A stretch of 64,000 nt of DNA from Devosia chinhatensis (lineage in GTDB: Bacteria > Pseudomonadota > Alphaproteobacteria > Rhizobiales > Devosiaceae): contig NZ_JZEY01000061.1 of NCBI RefSeq assembly GCF_000969445.1, positions 406,001 to 470,000 on the forward strand, given 5' to 3'. Both the position numbers and the translations under genes were made by a program. Positions 27,905-36,571 of this stretch are shown here, one piece after another; the stretch's first letter is position 1; each line of letters opens with the position of its first letter. The notes under the pieces are model-generated. The model saw nothing but the letters and a program-made list of their open reading frames with translations, ran no database searches and had not been told where the DNA came from.

Positions 27905-28321
27905 TCAAGAGCTTGCGAGGTCGAGCAGCGCGCTGATCCGGTCCTTGCGCGTCTCGGCCACCAGCCGCCCCAATTCGCTGGTGCCGCGCATCAGCACCAG
28001 CGTCGAGCGGCGGGGGATGGCAAGGCTGCGCGCCAGCTCGCCATCGCCATATTCGTCCCAGTCCACCCGCAGGATCGGAATATCGGCATAGGCGGCGCTT
28101 TCCTGCTGCAGGGCATCGAGCACCCTTTGCTGGGCCGCGCACGTGCCGCACCAGCTGGCGCGGAAATTGACCAGGAACGGCTCCCCGCTTTGCACGAGCG
28201 CATCATATTCGGCGCCCGTATAGGGCACGATCATCAGCGCCATGCTGGGGCGGGCCAGTGCGGCGACCAGCGCGGTGCCGGCAAGGCCGGCCAGAAAATG
28301 TCGACGGGTCATCATGGACAT
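27905..28321 (-). CDS. Tat-exported thioredoxin-like protein
   Basis: A 138-residue protein with a twin-arginine signal (TRRHFLAGLAGTALVAAL, cleavage predicted near residue 28) and a thioredoxin fold. The active site is WCGTC near residue 58, and the cis-proline is expected in IPRRSTLVLM. It is therefore probably a periplasmic thiol reductase or oxidase related to SoxW/TlpA. It starts 6 bp downstream of the ccdA-like gene, so the membrane protein is its likely electron donor. ATG at 28321 follows AAGGAGA. Confidence 0.82.
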   Translation of the reverse strand: MSMMTRRHFLAGLAGTALVAALARPSMALMIVPYTGAEYDALVQSGEPFLVNFRASWCGTCAAQQRVLDALQQESAAYADIPILRVDWDEYGDGELARSLAIPRRSTLVLMRGTSELGRLVAETRKDRISALLDLASS

Positions 28322-28327
28322 GTCTCC

Positions 28328-29044
28328 TTAAAGACTGACGGAAAGATCGATGAGCCAGCTGGGCAGGACCTCGAGCGCCAGGGCTTCGAGCATGCGGTCG
28401 ATCCGCAGGATCACCGCCAGCCCAACGACGACGAGGCTGACCCCCAATACCGTCTTGGCATGGGGCGCCAGCAGCATCAGCGTCGTGCGTCGGCTCGACA
28501 GGGCGGCGCGGGTGCCATAGGCCAAAGCCAGCACGATGCTAGCCGAACCGAGGGCGAAAAAGCCCATGATCGCCCCGGCATGAACCAGGTTTTCGCCCTG
28601 CGCGGCCAGCCCGATGGCGCCGCCCAGCGTCGGCCCGATGCAGGGCGACCAGGCAAGGCCCAAAAGCGCGCCGGCCGCCGCCTCACCCCACAATCCCCGG
28701 CCTTCCACCTGCCCCAGGAGCCGCGTGCTGCCGGAGGCCGTGGCGCCGGCAAGCCGTGAAAACTGGGCCTGGAGCGGCGGGGTGAGCGTAACAAGACCGA
28801 AGGCCAGCATGAACCAGCCGGCGGCAAGGGTGATCGCGTCCTGTGGCAGGCCCAGCGCCCGCGTCAGCGCAAAGGCGCCCATTCCGGCAAGGGTAAAGCT
28901 GGCCGCCATGCCGCCCGCCATCGCCAGTGGCGCAAGCGGATGCCGGGCCAGCGCGCTGGCCCCGATCAGGGGCAGCAACGGCAGGACGCAGGGATTGATC
29001 AGGGTCAGCAGACCCGCCGCATAGGCCAGCACCAGATCGAGCAC
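28328..29044 (-). CDS. CcdA-type thiol:disulfide membrane transporter
   Basis: A 238-residue, six-helix membrane protein of the CcdA/DsbD-beta family, which carries reducing equivalents from cytosolic thioredoxin to periplasmic partners. Two key cysteines sit in NPCVLPLLPLIG near residue 18 and in AWSPCIGPTLGGAIG near residue 135. The second GTG (29044) is preferred because GGGAGG then has five-base spacing; the first GTG is at 29047. It is the first gene of a ccdA-thioredoxin-cytochrome c group. Confidence 0.87.
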   Translation of the reverse strand: MLDLVLAYAAGLLTLINPCVLPLLPLIGASALARHPLAPLAMAGGMAASFTLAGMGAFALTRALGLPQDAITLAAGWFMLAFGLVTLTPPLQAQFSRLAGATASGSTRLLGQVEGRGLWGEAAAGALLGLAWSPCIGPTLGGAIGLAAQGENLVHAGAIMGFFALGSASIVLALAYGTRAALSSRRTTLMLLAPHAKTVLGVSLVVVGLAVILRIDRMLEALALEVLPSWLIDLSVSL

Positions 29045-29125
29045 CACGGCCTCCCAAAGACGCTTTGGAAGCTATTACGGCGGCAAAGTCCCGGCGGTTA
29101 CGCCGAGGCCATCACATGCGCGTGA

Positions 29126-30070
29126 TTACTGCGCCAATACGGCGTCGACTTCATCCCGGGTCGGCGGCTGGCAGCCCTTGCGCCCGCAATTGATGCCGGC
29201 CACCACGGCCCCGAACCCCAGCATGGCGCTCAATTGCTCGTCATTGAGCGCTGCCAGGGCATCCGGGCCCAGCGCATCGGCTTCGCTCAGCCAGGTGAGG
29301 ATACCGGCCATCAGGCTGTCGCCGGCGCCCACCGTGTCCCCGAAGACCGGCGGAGCATAGATCGGGGCCTCGCCTTTCCCGGCGCGCGAAAAGGCGCGGC
29401 TGCCCTGCTCCCCCAGCGTCACGACGACGAGCGCGCAATGGGGCCGCTTGAGCAGCTCGGCGGCATAGGCCTCGATGGATTGGCCGGGCACCAGCCATTC
29501 ATGGTCTTCCTCGGACAGCTTGACGATGTGGGCCATGTCGAGAAAATCCGAGAGACGCGCCCGGTAGCCCGCCTCGTCGTCCACCAGCTTTTCGCGCACA
29601 TTGATGTCGATGGAGATCGTGGCGCCGCGCGCCGCCGCTTCGCTCACTACGGCCCGCCACACATCGGCGTCTGTCTCCAGGATCGGGCAGAATCCCCCGA
29701 TCTGGTAGAGTGCCACCTGCCGGGGCAGGGCCGCGATCAGACCTTCGCGCGTAAAGGCGCGGTCGGCGCCGCGCTCGAACACATAGGATGCCTGCATCTT
29801 GTCGTTGAACGTCACGATCGCCTTGGTGGTCGGCGCATCGACCCGTTCGTCCAGCAGCACCGCGACGCCCGCCTCGGCCAGTGGTTTGAGCAGCAGGTCC
29901 CCATATTGATCGGCGCTGATCGGGCACAGGAACCCGGTTTCGTGCCCCAGCTTGCTCAGCGCAATGGCGCAATTGAATGGCGATCCACCCGCCAGCGCCA
30001 CCCGCTCGGCATCTGCCGCGGACGATACTGGCACAAGATCGATCAGGCTTTCCCCGCCAACGACAAACAT
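29126..30070 (-). CDS. PfkB-family carbohydrate kinase (fructokinase-like)
   Basis: A 314-residue ribokinase-fold kinase. Signature 1 (GGSPFNCAIALSKLG) is near residue 30 and signature 2 (GDTVGAGDSLMAGIL), with its catalytic Asp in GAGD, near residue 250. The start FVVGGESLIDLVP is typical of alphaproteobacterial fructokinases that make fructose 6-phosphate. ATG at 30070 has GGAGGAAG upstream; a frame to 30175 is unsupported. No sugar transporter is adjacent and the TRAP genes point away from it, so the substrate remains uncertain. Confidence 0.85.
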   Translation of the reverse strand: MFVVGGESLIDLVPVSSAADAERVALAGGSPFNCAIALSKLGHETGFLCPISADQYGDLLLKPLAEAGVAVLLDERVDAPTTKAIVTFNDKMQASYVFERGADRAFTREGLIAALPRQVALYQIGGFCPILETDADVWRAVVSEAAARGATISIDINVREKLVDDEAGYRARLSDFLDMAHIVKLSEEDHEWLVPGQSIEAYAAELLKRPHCALVVVTLGEQGSRAFSRAGKGEAPIYAPPVFGDTVGAGDSLMAGILTWLSEADALGPDALAALNDEQLSAMLGFGAVVAGINCGRKGCQPPTRDEVDAVLAQ

Positions 30071-30257
30071 GGCTTCCTCCACGAGCGCAATCGCCGGGTC
30101 AATAGCAGTTTCGTGCCATTTGTCACCAATTGAGTGCAGCCTTGCGTGGAGCGGGCAACCAGCAATATTGACCATCCCTGCGGATAATGCTCAATCGGTT
30201 CAGAGGCAGGCGCGCTTTGGGAGAGCGTGCGCCGCATAGGTATAGGGAGGCGCTCAA

Positions 30258-30815
30258 TTGCAAGGGCTCGCCGCGCTGGTCCGAGGGATCAGCGCCATCA
30301 ACTGGCTTGTGGGCCAGGTTCTGTCGTGGCTCGCACTCGTCTGCGTGCTGGTCTGCTTCGCCGTCGTGGTGCAGCGTTACTTCTTTCACACCTCGACCCT
30401 GTGGATGCAGGACCTCTATGTCTGGGTCTCCGGCGCCATGTTTACCGGGGTGGCCGGCTTTGCCCTGCTGCGTCAGGATCACGTGCGCGTCGATATCTTC
30501 TATCGTCCGTCATCGGTGCGCCGCAAAGCGATTGCCGACCTTGTCGGCGTGATCCTCTTCCTCATTCCCTTCATGGTCGTCGTCTGGCTCTATACATTCC
30601 CCGCCGTCCGGCGGTCCTGGGGCTTTTATGAAGCCTCGGCCAATATCGGCGGCATGCCGGGCCTCTTCATTCTGAAGACTTTCATCCTGGTCTTTGCGGT
30701 TCTGGTCGGGCTGCAGGGCCTGGCCATGGCCGCGCGGTCCATCCTGGTCCTCAGCGGCAAGGAAGAGCTGCTGCCTCCCACGCTGCGTTACGAAGCCGAA
30801 AAGGGGCATGGCTGA
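30258..30815 (+). CDS. TRAP transporter small permease (DctQ)
   Basis: A 185-residue four-helix membrane protein, the small subunit of a tripartite ATP-independent periplasmic transporter. It shows the DctQ pattern: an Arg-flanked first helix (VVVQRYFFH) and MQDLYVWVSGAMFTGVAGFALLRQDHVRVDI, the usual conserved block. TTG at 30258 is taken as the start because AGGGAGG stands eight bases upstream. Its last base overlaps the ATG of the large permease. The binding protein may be the TRAP substrate-binding gene at 38.6 kb. Confidence 0.9.
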   Translation: MQGLAALVRGISAINWLVGQVLSWLALVCVLVCFAVVVQRYFFHTSTLWMQDLYVWVSGAMFTGVAGFALLRQDHVRVDIFYRPSSVRRKAIADLVGVILFLIPFMVVVWLYTFPAVRRSWGFYEASANIGGMPGLFILKTFILVFAVLVGLQGLAMAARSILVLSGKEELLPPTLRYEAEKGHG

Positions 30816-32206
30816 TGGATCCCGTTCTCCTGGGCGAAATTCTCTCCGCCCTCATGTTCTTCGGCGTGATCGGCGTGCTCATGCTGGGCTTTCCGGTGGC
30901 GTTTTCGCTCGCCGGCACGGCGCTCCTCTTCGGCCTCGTCGGCTGGTGGCTGGGCATCTACGACCCGTCCAATTACGGATCTCTCGCCGGCCGCTATATC
31001 GGTCTGATGACCAATGAAGTGCTGGTGGCTGTGCCGCTCTTCATCTTCATGGGCGTCATTCTCGAGCGCTCCGGCATCGCCGAGCAATTGCTGCTCACCA
31101 TGGGCAAGCTCTTCGGCAATCTGCGCGGCGGCCTCGGCCTGTCCGTCATCGTCGTGGGTGCGCTGCTGGCCGCGTCCACCGGCGTGGTCGGCGCCACCGT
31201 GGTCACCATGGGCCTGATCTCGCTGCCCGCCATGCTGCGGGCGGGCTATGATCCCAAGCTTGCCTCCGGCGTCATCTGCGCCTCGGGCACGCTGGGCCAG
31301 ATCATTCCGCCCTCCACCGTCCTTATTTTCATGGGCGACATGCTTTCGGGCATCAATGCCCAGGTGCAGATGAGCAAGGGCAATTTCGCGCCCGAGCCGG
31401 TCTCGGTGGGCGCCCTGTTTGCCGGCGCCATCATTCCCGGCCTGCTCCTCGTCGGGCTCTATTCCCTGTTCATGATCTACAAGGCCGTCACCGATCCGCA
31501 ATCCTGCCCGGCAACGCCGGTTCCGGAAGCAGAGCGCGCCGGCCTGATGCGCGAAGTGATCGTGGCCTTGCTGCCCCCGCTCCTCCTCATCATTGCCGTT
31601 CTCGGCTCGATCCTGGCGGGTGTTGCCACCCCGACCGAAGCGGCTTCCGTGGGCTCGGTCGGCGCCATGATCCTGGCCGTGCTGCGCGGCAGGCTGGGTC
31701 TGGGCGTGCTGCGGCAGGCGGTGATCTCCACCGCAACCATCACGTCCATGGTGTTCATCATCCTCTTTGGCGCGGCAGTGTTCTCCATCGTCTTCCGCAT
31801 GATGGGCGGCGACAATCTGGTGCACGAATTCCTTTCGTCCATGCCGGGTGGCGCCATCGGGGCCATGATCATCGTCATGCTGATCATGTTCCTGCTCGGC
31901 TTCATCCTCGACACTTTCGAGATCATCTTCATCGTCATCCCGATCACCGCTCCGGTGCTGCTGGCGCTTGACGTGAACCCGATCTGGCTGGGTGTCATGG
32001 TGGGCGTGAACCTGCAAACCAGCTTCCTCACCCCGCCCTTCGGCTTCTCGCTGTTCTATCTGCGCGGCGTGGCTCCGGCCCGGGTGTCGACCGGCATGAT
32101 CTACAAGGGTGCCTTCCCCTTCGTGATGCTGCAGCTCGTGGCTTTGGTCCTGCTCTTCGCCTTCCCGCAGCTCATCACCTGGTTGCCGAGCATACTCTAC
32201 AACTAG
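30815..32206 (+). CDS. TRAP transporter large permease (DctM)
   Basis: A 463-residue membrane protein of the DctM family with about 12 hydrophobic segments. It is the sodium-coupled translocating subunit. Conserved loops are visible: a first-half block (VPLFIFMGVILERSGIAEQLL), SGTLGQIIPPSTVLIFMGD near residue 165 and, in the second half, NLQTSFLTPPFGFSLFYLRG. Size and the TGATG overlap with dctQ are typical. A strong terminator follows, so dctQM form a two-gene operon without a co-located DctP. Confidence 0.95.
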   Translation: MDPVLLGEILSALMFFGVIGVLMLGFPVAFSLAGTALLFGLVGWWLGIYDPSNYGSLAGRYIGLMTNEVLVAVPLFIFMGVILERSGIAEQLLLTMGKLFGNLRGGLGLSVIVVGALLAASTGVVGATVVTMGLISLPAMLRAGYDPKLASGVICASGTLGQIIPPSTVLIFMGDMLSGINAQVQMSKGNFAPEPVSVGALFAGAIIPGLLLVGLYSLFMIYKAVTDPQSCPATPVPEAERAGLMREVIVALLPPLLLIIAVLGSILAGVATPTEAASVGSVGAMILAVLRGRLGLGVLRQAVISTATITSMVFIILFGAAVFSIVFRMMGGDNLVHEFLSSMPGGAIGAMIIVMLIMFLLGFILDTFEIIFIVIPITAPVLLALDVNPIWLGVMVGVNLQTSFLTPPFGFSLFYLRGVAPARVSTGMIYKGAFPFVMLQLVALVLLFAFPQLITWLPSILYN

Positions 32207-32232
32207 GATCACGGCACAGCGATGCGATCAGG

Positions 32233-32262
32233 GGGCCGGGCGGGAAACCGTCCGGCCCTTTT
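32233..32262 (+). terminator. Rho-independent terminator after dctM
   Basis: An 11-bp stem with one G-T pair (32233-32243 with 32248-32258, GAAA loop) is followed by TTTT. Confidence 0.88.
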
Positions 32263-32325
32263 GGCTGATCGGGTACATTGAACCAATGGCCGCGGCTGGA
32301 CGTATCTGCTGCCAAGGAGACCGTC

Positions 32326-33036
32326 ATGACCGATCTTGCCTCATTCCCCTCCGGTGGGCTCGCCGTAATCTTTGGTGCCAGCGGCGGCATTGGCGATGCC
32401 CTGACCGACGCGGTCGTGGCCACCGAGCGCTTCGAGCGGGTCATCGGCCTGTCCCGTCGGGCTGGAGATTTCGACCTTACCAATGCGGAGAGCATCGAGA
32501 AGGCCGCCGCCGCTTTATCGGCCACCGGCCTGCCGCTGCGCCTCGTCATCGTGGCCACTGGCCTCCTGCATGATGGCGATCTGCAACCGGAAAAAAGCTG
32601 GCGCCAGCTCGAAGCCGACCGGCTCGCGCGCAGCTTTGCGGTCAATGCCACCGGCCCGGCGCTCCTGGCGCGACATCTGCTGCCGCTCCTGCCGCGCGAA
32701 GGCAAGGCGGTCTTTGCCGCCCTTTCGGCCAAGGTCGGCTCCATTGGCGACAACCAGCTGGGGGGCTGGTATGGCTATCGCGCCGCCAAGGCCGCGCTCA
32801 ACCAATTGCTGCATACGGCCGCCATCGAACTGCGCCGCACACGGCCCGAAGCTCTCTGCGTCACGCTCCATCCCGGCACGGTCGCCACCGCTCTGTCGGC
32901 GCCTTTCGGCGGCTCGGGCCATGAACCGGTCGCCCCCGCTATCGCCGCGCAACGCCTTCTCGGCGTCATCGATGGCCTCGGCCCGGACGAGAACGGTCTG
33001 TTCCTCGACCATTCGGGCAGCCCCCTGCCCTGGTAG
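32326..33036 (+). CDS. Short-chain dehydrogenase/reductase
   Basis: A 236-residue SDR. The cofactor motif GASGGIG is near residue 16 and the catalytic YxxxK in YGYRAAKAAL near residue 150; the LHPGTVATALSAPF block follows the active site. The style is close to the CsgA-like SDR group with NAD(P) binding and unknown substrate. ATG at 32326 follows AAGGAGA; the frame from 32278 is not supported. It ends 2 bp before the convergent ABC-F gene and is not part of the TRAP operon. Confidence 0.85.
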   Translation: MTDLASFPSGGLAVIFGASGGIGDALTDAVVATERFERVIGLSRRAGDFDLTNAESIEKAAAALSATGLPLRLVIVATGLLHDGDLQPEKSWRQLEADRLARSFAVNATGPALLARHLLPLLPREGKAVFAALSAKVGSIGDNQLGGWYGYRAAKAALNQLLHTAAIELRRTRPEALCVTLHPGTVATALSAPFGGSGHEPVAPAIAAQRLLGVIDGLGPDENGLFLDHSGSPLPW

Positions 33037-33038
33037 GG

Positions 33039-34661
33039 CTAGCTGCGCAGACCCGGCGCTTCCTGGCCCGTCGCCGTTACATATTCGGTATAGCCCCCGC
33101 CATAGACATGCGGGCCCTCCGGGGTCAGCTCCAGCACCCGGTTGGACAACGCGGCGAGGAAGTGCCGGTCGTGACTGACGAACAGCATCGTCCCCTCGAA
33201 GGCGCTCAGCGCCTCGATCAGCATCTGCTTGGTCTGGATGTCGAGATGGTTGGTCGGCTCGTCCAGCACCAGGAAATTGGGAGGATCGAACAGGATCAGC
33301 GCCATGGCAAGACGGGCTTTCTCGCCACCCGAGAGCACACGGCACTTCTTTTCGATATCGTCGCCCGAAAAGCCGAAACACCCCGCCAGCGCCCGCAACG
33401 GCGCCTGCCCGGCCTGCGGAAACGCCGCCTCCAGCGTCTGGAAGATGGTCTGGTCACCATCGATCGTGTCCATGGCATGCTGGGCGAAATAGCCCAGCTT
33501 GACGCTCGGGCCCCGTGATACCGAGCCCTTGTCGGGCTCGGACGCGCCCACGACCAGCTTGAGCAGCGTCGACTTGCCCGCCCCGTTGACGCCCAAGATG
33601 CACCAGCGCTCCCGCCGCCGCACATGGAAATCGAGCCCGTCATAGATCGTGCGGCTGCCATAGGCCTTGTGCACGTTTTCCACCCGCACGATATCCTCGC
33701 CCGAACGCGGCGCCGGGCGGAATTCGAACGCCACCACCTGCCGGCGCTTGGGCGGCTCCACCCGGTCGATCTTGTCGAGCTTTTTCACCCGGCTCTGCAC
33801 CTGCGCGGCATGGCTGGCCCGCGCCTTGAACCGTTCGATGAAAGCCACTTCCTTGGCTAGCATGGCCTGCTGCCGCTCGAACTGGGCCTGCTGGTTGCGG
33901 TCCGAAATCTCGCGCTGGCTCTGGTAGAATTCGTAATCGCCCGTATAGCTGGTCAGCGTCCCGGCATCGATCTCGAGGATCTTGTTGACGATCCGGTTCA
34001 TGAACGCGCGGTCATGCGAGGTCATCAACAGCGCGCCGCTATAGGCTTTAAGGAAGTTTTCGAGCCAGATCAGGCTTTCGAGATCGAGATGGTTGGACGG
34101 TTCGTCGAGCAGCAGCACGTCGGGCTTCATCAGGAGGATGCGCGCCAGCGCCACCCGCATTTTCCAGCCTCCCGACAGCGCTCCCACGTCGCCATCCATC
34201 ATCTCGGCCGAAAAGCCCAGCCCCGCCAGCACCTCGCGCGCCCGCCCGTCCAGCGAATAGCCGTCCAGCTCCTGAAACCGCCCCTGCACCTCGCCATAGC
34301 GCTCGATGATGGCGTCCATCGCATCGGCCTTGTCCGGATCGGCCATGTCGGCCTCGAGCACCGCCATCTCGGCCATCAGCGTACTGACCGGCCCGGCGCC
34401 GTCCATCACCGCCGACACCACCGATTGCCCGGCCATCTCGCCCACGTCCTGGCTGAAATAGCCGATGGACGTGCCCCGATCGACCGAGACCTGCCCTTCG
34501 TCGGGGGCTTCCTCGCCGGTGATCATGCGAAAGAGCGTCGTCTTGCCCGCCCCGTTCGGCCCCACCAGCCCGATTTTCTCGCCCTTTTGCAGCGCGGCAC
34601 TCGCTTCGATGAAGACGATCTGCTTGCCGTTCTGCTTGCCGATATTTTCGAGCCTGATCAT
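33039..34661 (-). CDS. ABC-F family ATP-binding protein
   Basis: A 540-residue soluble protein with two ABC ATPase domains and no membrane segments, the layout of ABC-F translation factors. Walker A motifs are GPNGAGKTT near residue 34 and GVNGAGKST near residue 360. The signatures are LSGGWKMRVALARILL and LSGGEKARLAMALILF, and the Walker B motifs are VLLLDEPSNHLD and FLVLDEPTNHLD. A charged inter-domain linker (about residues 230-310, rich in Gln, Arg and Lys) would reach the ribosomal P-site region. It is most like YheS/Uup types. ATG at 34661. Confidence 0.92.
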   Translation of the reverse strand: MIRLENIGKQNGKQIVFIEASAALQKGEKIGLVGPNGAGKTTLFRMITGEEAPDEGQVSVDRGTSIGYFSQDVGEMAGQSVVSAVMDGAGPVSTLMAEMAVLEADMADPDKADAMDAIIERYGEVQGRFQELDGYSLDGRAREVLAGLGFSAEMMDGDVGALSGGWKMRVALARILLMKPDVLLLDEPSNHLDLESLIWLENFLKAYSGALLMTSHDRAFMNRIVNKILEIDAGTLTSYTGDYEFYQSQREISDRNQQAQFERQQAMLAKEVAFIERFKARASHAAQVQSRVKKLDKIDRVEPPKRRQVVAFEFRPAPRSGEDIVRVENVHKAYGSRTIYDGLDFHVRRRERWCILGVNGAGKSTLLKLVVGASEPDKGSVSRGPSVKLGYFAQHAMDTIDGDQTIFQTLEAAFPQAGQAPLRALAGCFGFSGDDIEKKCRVLSGGEKARLAMALILFDPPNFLVLDEPTNHLDIQTKQMLIEALSAFEGTMLFVSHDRHFLAALSNRVLELTPEGPHVYGGGYTEYVTATGQEAPGLRS

Positions 34662-34859
34662 GGGCGCACAAAGCCTTGTCGTCTGGGGGCGGGGAGAGAG
34701 GGGCTCCTAAAGCATCCATGGCCGGTCCTGGCAAGGCCCGGGAACCCATGCGGGGGCAGGTCGCATTGTTCGGCAGGGGAGCAAAGCCATTGCACACGTG
34801 CGCAAACGGGCCGATGATCCAGGTTTCAAGGGCCGATTGCGCCGTCTCGAAAGGATGCC

Positions 34860-36503
34860 ATGTCCATCTATCTCGTGCTCATCAACATCGCCGGCGCGGT
34901 CACCCTCCTGCTCTGGGCGACGCGCATGGTGCGCACGGGCATGGAGCGGTCGCAAAAGGCGGTGCTGCACCGGCTGTTGAGCCAGGGCAAGCGCGGCCAG
35001 CTCAAGTCCGCCTTCCTGGGCGGGGTGGTCGCCATCCTGCTGCAAAGCTCCACGGCGGTCGCGCTCATCGCCGCCGGCTTTGCCGCCAGCGGCAAGCTCA
35101 CCCTCTCGGCGGGGCTCGCCACCATGCTGGGCGCCGATCTGGGCTCCGCCATCGTCGTCCAGGTGCTCAGCGTCAATCCGGCCTGGCTCATGCCGGTGCT
35201 GATGATCCTGGGCGGCATTCTCTTCTTCCGCGGCCGGACCCGCGATATCCGCCAGGCCGGCCGCATCGTCATCGGCATCGCGCTGATCCTGATGTCGCTG
35301 CGTCTCATCGGGGAGGCCACCATTCCCCTGCGCGAGGCGGAAGTCCTGCCCGAGATCGTCGCCTATCTTGCCGGCGATCCGTTCACCGCCTTCCTGCTCG
35401 CCGCCGCCTTCACCTGGGTCATTCATTCCTCCGTGGCCTTCATCCTGCTCGTTGCCACCTTTGCCGCCCAGGGCATGGTGCCGTTCGAACTGGGCGCGTC
35501 GCTGGTCCTGGGCGCCAATATGGGCTCGTCCATCATCGCCTTCATGCTCACCCGCAGCGGCTCAGCCGCGGCGCGGCGGATCACGCTGGGCAACTTTGTC
35601 TTCCGCGCCGTTCTGGCCATGACCGGTCTGGGCCTGCTCTGGCTCAGCCATATCCCCGGCACCTGGCTCGGCCCCGATGCGGCGCGGCAGATCATCAATT
35701 TCCACTTCGCCTTCAATCTCGTGCTGCTGCTTGTCGCCCTGCCGCTGACCGAGCCCATGGCCCGGCTCACCGCCCGTCTCGTGCGCAGCGCGCCCCAGCC
35801 CGATCAGGGCCTGGTCTCCCCCATGCGGCTCGATGACAAGCTGATCGAGCGGCCCGTACTCGCTCTCGCCAGCGCCAAGCGGGAATTGCTGCGCATGGCC
35901 GAAATCGTCGAGCGCATGATCGAGCCGGTCATGGACCTCTACGAGAATGCCGACCCTGAAAAGATCCGTCAGATCAAACTGTTGGAGCGGGCCGTCAACG
36001 CCGCGCAATCCGACATCAAGCTGTATCTCTCCCGCATCCGTTATCCGGACCCCGACAGTCCCGAGGCGTTGCGCGGGCAGGAACTGGCGCAATTGGCCAT
36101 CAACCTCGAATATGTGGGCGACGCGGTGGTCAAGACGCTGGTGAAGCTGGCCGAAAGCCGGGCCGAGCAGAAGGTCAAGTTCTCCCCCGCCGGCTGGCGC
36201 GAACTCAACGATCTCCATCACCGGGTCATCGACAATCTCCATCTGGCGCTCAACGTCCTCATGTCCGAGGATCGGGCCGCCGCCAAGATGCTGCTCGAGG
36301 AAAAGGCCTCTTTGGGCATGGCCGGCCGGGCCAGCGCTGCCGAGCACCTGGCGCGGCTGCGCGAAGGCGCCCAGCAGTCCATCGCCACCAGCGACCTGCA
36401 CCTCGAAACCATCCGCGCCCTCAAGACCATCAATTCGCTGCTTGCCAGCGTTGCCTATCCGGTGCTGCGCCAGACCGAGGCCGCCCAGCCCCAGCAGGGC
36501 TGA
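34860..36503 (+). CDS. Na/Pi cotransporter family protein
   Basis: A 547-residue membrane protein. The N-terminal half holds two Na/Pi cotransporter repeats, each with a QSSTAV-type motif (LLQSSTAVALIAAG near residue 62, WVIHSSVAFILLVATFAAQG near residue 187). The C-terminal 200 residues form a PhoU-like helical bundle (LLRMAEIVERMIEPVMDLYEN onward). It probably imports phosphate or related anions with sodium; PhoU-like tails suggest regulation. ATG at 34860 follows AAAGGA. It is divergent from the ABC-F gene. A degraded palindromic repeat follows its stop. Confidence 0.9.
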   Translation: MSIYLVLINIAGAVTLLLWATRMVRTGMERSQKAVLHRLLSQGKRGQLKSAFLGGVVAILLQSSTAVALIAAGFAASGKLTLSAGLATMLGADLGSAIVVQVLSVNPAWLMPVLMILGGILFFRGRTRDIRQAGRIVIGIALILMSLRLIGEATIPLREAEVLPEIVAYLAGDPFTAFLLAAAFTWVIHSSVAFILLVATFAAQGMVPFELGASLVLGANMGSSIIAFMLTRSGSAAARRITLGNFVFRAVLAMTGLGLLWLSHIPGTWLGPDAARQIINFHFAFNLVLLLVALPLTEPMARLTARLVRSAPQPDQGLVSPMRLDDKLIERPVLALASAKRELLRMAEIVERMIEPVMDLYENADPEKIRQIKLLERAVNAAQSDIKLYLSRIRYPDPDSPEALRGQELAQLAINLEYVGDAVVKTLVKLAESRAEQKVKFSPAGWRELNDLHHRVIDNLHLALNVLMSEDRAAAKMLLEEKASLGMAGRASAAEHLARLREGAQQSIATSDLHLETIRALKTINSLLASVAYPVLRQTEAAQPQQG

Positions 36504-36504
36504 C

Positions 36505-36540
36505 CGGGTCATTCCGGCGCAAGCGAGCCCCTGTCGCCAA
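36505..36540. repeat. Degraded copy of the palindromic repeat
   Basis: CCGGGTCATTCC followed, after a changed loop, by CCCCTGTCGCC matches the left half of the repeat between gltB and gltD. The second hairpin is missing. Confidence 0.5.
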
Positions 36541-36571
36541 GGCCTCTCGCGTCGCGCAAAGCCTATCCGCC

